Source: a virus
DNA length: 34,704 nt
IMG/VR virus record: IMGVR_UViG_3300042520_000697
Span: 1 to 34,704 of that record
Reading direction: 5' to 3' (one strand)
Shown here: positions 31,139 to 34,704 of the stretch, piece by piece
Numbering within the stretch: the stretch's first letter is position 1
Layout of the letters: each line of letters opens with the position of its first letter
Program-made: the position numbers and the translations under genes
The notes under the pieces: model-generated
Told to the model about the DNA's origin: nothing
Databases searched by the model: none
The model's input: the letters and a program-made list of their open reading frames with translations, nothing else

Positions 31139-32193
31139 TGGATTTTAACTACACACTAAAATACAGAACATTTGACCAGTTGTTGGAAGATGTTACTATT
31201 GACATGCATACATTTGCATTGGAAAATATGATTGAGCCTCAACAATTAATTAAACTTGTAAAAAAGATTAATTATGATTTAGGTTTAAGAATTAATCAGC
31301 AGAAAGAAACAATACTTGAAGTATGTCATAATAAAGTAAAATTACCTGATGACTTTTATACATTTAATTTTGCATTTGTTTGTGGAGAATATAAAGATTT
31401 TGTAGGTTATGGATATCCTGCTGGTGGTACCAACATACAAGAAGTACCTTATAAAGAAGTTCCATCTACTGTAAATCAGTGTGCAGCACCAACAATTAAT
31501 TGTTCTACGTGTGGTTCAAATCCTTGTAATAATACTGCAGCATGTTCTAGTAATACAAATCCTCCTACATGTGCTCCTGTAGTAATTCCTGATTCTGTTG
31601 ATCCACTTAATCCATATGGTGATACCTGTATTAGACCAAGAGTATTTATGAACTGTAAAGGTGAGAAGTATGAACTAATACAAGTTTTAAATACAGGAAC
31701 AACAAGAACCTATTCAAAACTTTTACCACTACGAATGAAGTCAAGTCAAGAAATTGAATGCGACTGTCCAAACTTATATTATAATACACCAAATGAGGGT
31801 TGGATAAAAGATGGGTTTTTATTTACAACTTTTGAAAGTGAAAAAGTTTATTTAAATTACCAAGGTGAACTACTTGATGATAATGGTAATCTAATGGTTC
31901 CCGATCATGACCTTCTTAATGAATATTATGAGTATGCATTAAAAGCAAGAATACTAGAGAATCTTTATATTAATGGAGAAGATGTTGCTCAAAGAATGCA
32001 ACTTATAGAACAAAGACTAAGAGTTGCAAGAAATCAAGCACTCAATCTAGTTAATACTCCAAACTTTAGAGAAATGGAAAAACTTTGGTGGGCAAATAGA
32101 AAAGCTCAGTATGGTAAATACTACTATATGTTTATGAGTCACTCACCTAACAATCCTTACTATAGAAGAAACACAAATAGTAGAGTTATTTAG
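31138..32193 (+). CDS. Tail ring/structural protein (crAss-like) with Cys-rich insertion
   Basis: 351 residues. The N-terminus YRTFDQLLEDVTIDMHTFAL with IEPQQLIKLVKKINYDLGLR (about 33-52) and KLPDDFYTFNFAFVCG matches a conserved crAss-like virion protein found next to the ring and muzzle genes. Residues about 118-146 are an insertion with CxxC-like cysteines (NCSTCGSNPCNNTAACSS), after which MNCKGEKYELIQVLNTGTTR continues the core. The C-terminal third is helical (EYALKARILENLYINGEDVAQR). It probably builds part of the tail barrel. It ends in TAG, an argument against TAG recoding here. Confidence 0.7.
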   Translation: MDFNYTLKYRTFDQLLEDVTIDMHTFALENMIEPQQLIKLVKKINYDLGLRINQQKETILEVCHNKVKLPDDFYTFNFAFVCGEYKDFVGYGYPAGGTNIQEVPYKEVPSTVNQCAAPTINCSTCGSNPCNNTAACSSNTNPPTCAPVVIPDSVDPLNPYGDTCIRPRVFMNCKGEKYELIQVLNTGTTRTYSKLLPLRMKSSQEIECDCPNLYYNTPNEGWIKDGFLFTTFESEKVYLNYQGELLDDNGNLMVPDHDLLNEYYEYALKARILENLYINGEDVAQRMQLIEQRLRVARNQALNLVNTPNFREMEKLWWANRKAQYGKYYYMFMSHSPNNPYYRRNTNSRVI

Positions 32194-32195
32194 TT

Positions 32196-34704
32196 ATGGC
32201 AAAGAAACAGGGTATACAAGATACGTCTAAAGTATTTACTAATTCTTTTTCAAAAGGATTAAATAAAGATTCTGATCCTTCATTTGTATCTGAAGGAATG
32301 TGGACTCATGCAATTAATGTAGTTAACAATACTATTGAAGGAGATGTTAATACATTATCTAATGAAATAGGAAATGAACCATGTGGTGTTACTGGACTAT
32401 CAATGCCAGCTACAGCAACAGACAAACATATAGTAGGTGCTATATATCTTTATTCAGATAAATGGGTAATATTTACTGCAGGACATAATTCACAAGGACA
32501 AAGAATAACTTCTGAAATAGGGTTGTATGAAGAGGACTCTTGTAGATACAGAGAAATTGTACAAGACCCATGTTTAAACTTTGATAAAAGATATCTTATA
32601 TCTGGAGCATCTAGAGAAAAAGAAGATTGTTCTTGGCAAGTGTATTGGGCAGATGGATTTAATCCAGATAGATATTTAAATATTGGAGATCCTCAAACAT
32701 GGCCAACATCTGATTATCAATGGTTAGGTGGTTTAAATATGAACTATTATTCTAATGGTACTGTTGTAAATTTTCTTTGGCCAGGTGTTCCTTGGTATGA
32801 AAAAGTAACTCCAGCACAACCATGTGAATTTACAACATATATAAACTCACTTAATTGTGATGATACCAGACTTGCTAGATTAATGGAGACACCATGTCTT
32901 AATTTAACACTAGGTCAATCAGGTGGAACATTAGCCAATGGAACTTATTTTGCAGTTATTGCATATAGTATTAAAGGACAAAGAGTAACAGATTGGTTTT
33001 CACAAAGTAACTTTCAGTTTATCTATACTGTAAATGATCTAGAGGGTTCGTTAATATTAGATGTAGAAGTTGATTCAGAAAACTTTGATGAATTTATTTT
33101 GGTAATTGTAGAAGCTACAAATCAACAAACTGTAGCTAGTCAAATGGGAATCTATTCTACTAATACAAATAGAATTGCAATTGATCAAATTAATCCTAGT
33201 CTTATAAAAGTTCCTTTAGAACAATTACCAATTCAAACTCCTGTATTTGAAACATCTGATCAAATAGCAGAAGTAAATGATTATTTATTACGAGTAGGTC
33301 CTAGATCTAAATTTGATTTTAATTATCAACCACTTGCTAATATGATTAGCACAAGATGGGCAAGTGTTGAGTATCCTGCTGATTATTACATGAAGGGAGG
33401 TAATAAAACAAATTATCTTAGAGATGAAGTTTATACTTTCTACATTAGATGGATTTATGATACAGGAGATAAGTCTTCTTCATATCATATTCCAGGACGT
33501 GCTCCAAGACAATTTCAAATTCCAGGAGGACCTGCATTAAATGAAACATCTGATTTTTTATTAAATCCTGATAAAAATATATTAGCAACAGATGATCAAG
33601 TATTTGAAGTTTATAATACAGCTACAATAAATATAGCACCGGGTCCTGTTGTAGGTACAACAACTGATGATGGAGGTACTGTAGTTGCAATTGGAGAAAT
33701 GGGTTATTGGGAATCAGAAGAAATATATCCAGATAACAGACCTGATATTTGGAATCCAAGTAGATATTGTTGGACAGGACCTGCTGCTCAACTACTACCA
33801 GGACAGAGTGTCGGTAATTATGATTTGTGTGGTTTACCAATAAGACATCATAAGTTTCCTGAAAATTTTATAAATAACAGTCCTGCTACACAAGCATTAC
33901 ATTTTAGACCAAATTCAAATACAACAAGTGCTGGTGCTGATGAATATTTTATTAGATTAATGGGAGTTTATTTTGAAAACATAATGCTTCCAAAAGATCA
34001 AAATGGAAATGATATTCCTGGTATAGTTGGTTATGAAATTCTTAGAGGTTCTAGAGAAGGTAATAAAACTATTATTGCCAAAGGAATGGTTAATAATTTT
34101 AGAAGTTATAAAATAAGAAATAATATTCCTTCTGATGTAATTGGACTTTATCCAAACTATCCTTATAATACTATTCTTCCATTAAATAATTCTAATACAC
34201 CAGGTGATCATAATTACTTGTATAATGATCCATATATTAGAAATCAAGATGCTGCAGGAAATGATTTAGATCAAAATATACCTAATGATATATTTACATT
34301 TCATTCCCCGGATACAATGTTCCGTACTCCATTTCTCTCTACCACAGAGTTTAAATTATATGGAACATTAAGTGGTTATGCCGATATAAATTTTCAAGAA
34401 CCTAATGGTCATCCAAAATGGAAACTATTAAGTGATGATGTAATTCTACCAATGATAGTTGCTGGTGTAGCTGAAGCTATCATATCTATGTTAGGTAAGA
34501 GAACAGTAAATGAACCAATTATAAATTCATATACAGAACAAGTTAGAGGAACAGGAGGAATTAATCCAATCAATCTTAGTTTTGGTCCAACTGGTTCAGG
34601 AACATTTGTTGGAGGTAATAGTACACCTGGAACTGGTGGTCAAATTGACGATGCACTTGCACAAAACAATGCTTTAGGGAATATTGATAATGCATTAACT
34701 AATC
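32196..34704 (+). CDS. Tail muzzle / tubular-stabilization protein (crAss-like), 3' end outside window
   Basis: The frame is open from the ATG at 32196 to the right edge (836 codons seen). N-terminal features FTNSFSKGLNKDSDPSFVSE and GMWTHAINVVNNT, then SEIGLYEEDSCRYREIVQDP, DCSWQVYWADGFNPDRYLNI and later GYEILRGSREGN and FTFHSPDTMFRTPFL, form the series I associate with the large muzzle protein at the tip of crAss-like tails, the counterpart of T7 gp12-/P22 gp10-like tubular proteins. It closes the distal tail and gates DNA release. It is 2 nt after the ring gene. About one further third of a typical length may lie outside the window. Confidence 0.8.
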   Translation, partial: MAKKQGIQDTSKVFTNSFSKGLNKDSDPSFVSEGMWTHAINVVNNTIEGDVNTLSNEIGNEPCGVTGLSMPATATDKHIVGAIYLYSDKWVIFTAGHNSQGQRITSEIGLYEEDSCRYREIVQDPCLNFDKRYLISGASREKEDCSWQVYWADGFNPDRYLNIGDPQTWPTSDYQWLGGLNMNYYSNGTVVNFLWPGVPWYEKVTPAQPCEFTTYINSLNCDDTRLARLMETPCLNLTLGQSGGTLANGTYFAVIAYSIKGQRVTDWFSQSNFQFIYTVNDLEGSLILDVEVDSENFDEFILVIVEATNQQTVASQMGIYSTNTNRIAIDQINPSLIKVPLEQLPIQTPVFETSDQIAEVNDYLLRVGPRSKFDFNYQPLANMISTRWASVEYPADYYMKGGNKTNYLRDEVYTFYIRWIYDTGDKSSSYHIPGRAPRQFQIPGGPALNETSDFLLNPDKNILATDDQVFEVYNTATINIAPGPVVGTTTDDGGTVVAIGEMGYWESEEIYPDNRPDIWNPSRYCWTGPAAQLLPGQSVGNYDLCGLPIRHHKFPENFINNSPATQALHFRPNSNTTSAGADEYFIRLMGVYFENIMLPKDQNGNDIPGIVGYEILRGSREGNKTIIAKGMVNNFRSYKIRNNIPSDVIGLYPNYPYNTILPLNNSNTPGDHNYLYNDPYIRNQDAAGNDLDQNIPNDIFTFHSPDTMFRTPFLSTTEFKLYGTLSGYADINFQEPNGHPKWKLLSDDVILPMIVAGVAEAIISMLGKRTVNEPIINSYTEQVRGTGGINPINLSFGPTGSGTFVGGNSTPGTGGQIDDALAQNNALGNIDNALTN

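Noticed and set aside
1-34704. Recoding of TAG to Gln as in some crAss-like phages
   Set aside because: Genes such as terL (stop at 9329-9331) and the ring gene (32191-32193) end in TAG with the next start a few bases later, and long frames are intact under the standard code.
1-34704. tRNA genes, CRISPR arrays, insertion sequences, integrase or attachment sites
   Set aside because: Intergenic gaps are at most about 120 nt and show no cloverleaf, no spaced direct repeats and no transposase or recombinase frame.

Overview
The window is a gap-poor, AT-rich, strictly plus-strand stretch of a tailed double-stranded DNA phage: lysis genes, DNA packaging, capsid and tail. The large terminase, long portal, capsid protein, IHF-like protein, PD-(D/E)XK nuclease, and the closing run of two tail ring-type proteins plus a very large muzzle/stabilization-type protein match, in order and in remembered sequence pattern, the structural half of crAss-like phages (Crassvirales) and their relatives in Flavobacteriia. 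A Bacteroidota host is supported independently: start codons are preceded by A-rich leaders rather than Shine-Dalgarno sites, and six gene starts carry a TATATT(A/T) box, four of them with a TTG/TTTG box 19-20 nt upstream, which is the Bacteroidota housekeeping promoter layout. Assignments rest on reading the sequence and family memory; no database search was run. TAA, TAG and TGA all end genes, so the standard bacterial code applies, unlike some crAss-like phages.

Layout. 1-2414: end of a tail or fibre operon (a truncated protein, a large virion protein, a fibre-type protein and a small follower). 2486-4341: lysis cassette (membrane/coiled-coil protein, holin-like protein, small basic protein, amidase endolysin, tiny ORF), closed by a terminator. 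4454-12082: packaging operon (coiled-coil protein, winged-helix-like protein, IHF-like protein, Cys-rich protein, PD-(D/E)XK nuclease, unknown protein, large terminase, portal). 12171-15099: scaffold-like protein and major capsid protein, ending in a strong hairpin. 15182-20136: a conserved post-capsid protein, ten tiny Lys/Gly-rich basic proteins, a connector-like protein and a ferritin. 20213-29775: an abundant structural protein, Cys-rich tail proteins, a trypsin-like protease and two fibre-like proteins. 29892-34704: crAss-like tail proteins ending in a muzzle protein that runs off the window.

Most striking: (i) a ferritin with a complete ferroxidase centre and a roughly 50-residue N-terminal extension inside the head/connector operon; (ii) ten consecutive small basic proteins, several sharing a Gly-Gly...Lys-rich C-terminal signature, which looks like a cargo or DNA-condensing set; (iii) a chymotrypsin-fold protease with an intact His-Asp-Ser triad among the tail genes; (iv) very Cys-rich tail proteins; and (v) a regulatory scheme in which strong hairpins follow the two apparently most expressed genes with no promoter after them, so they probably act as attenuators that set protein ratios.
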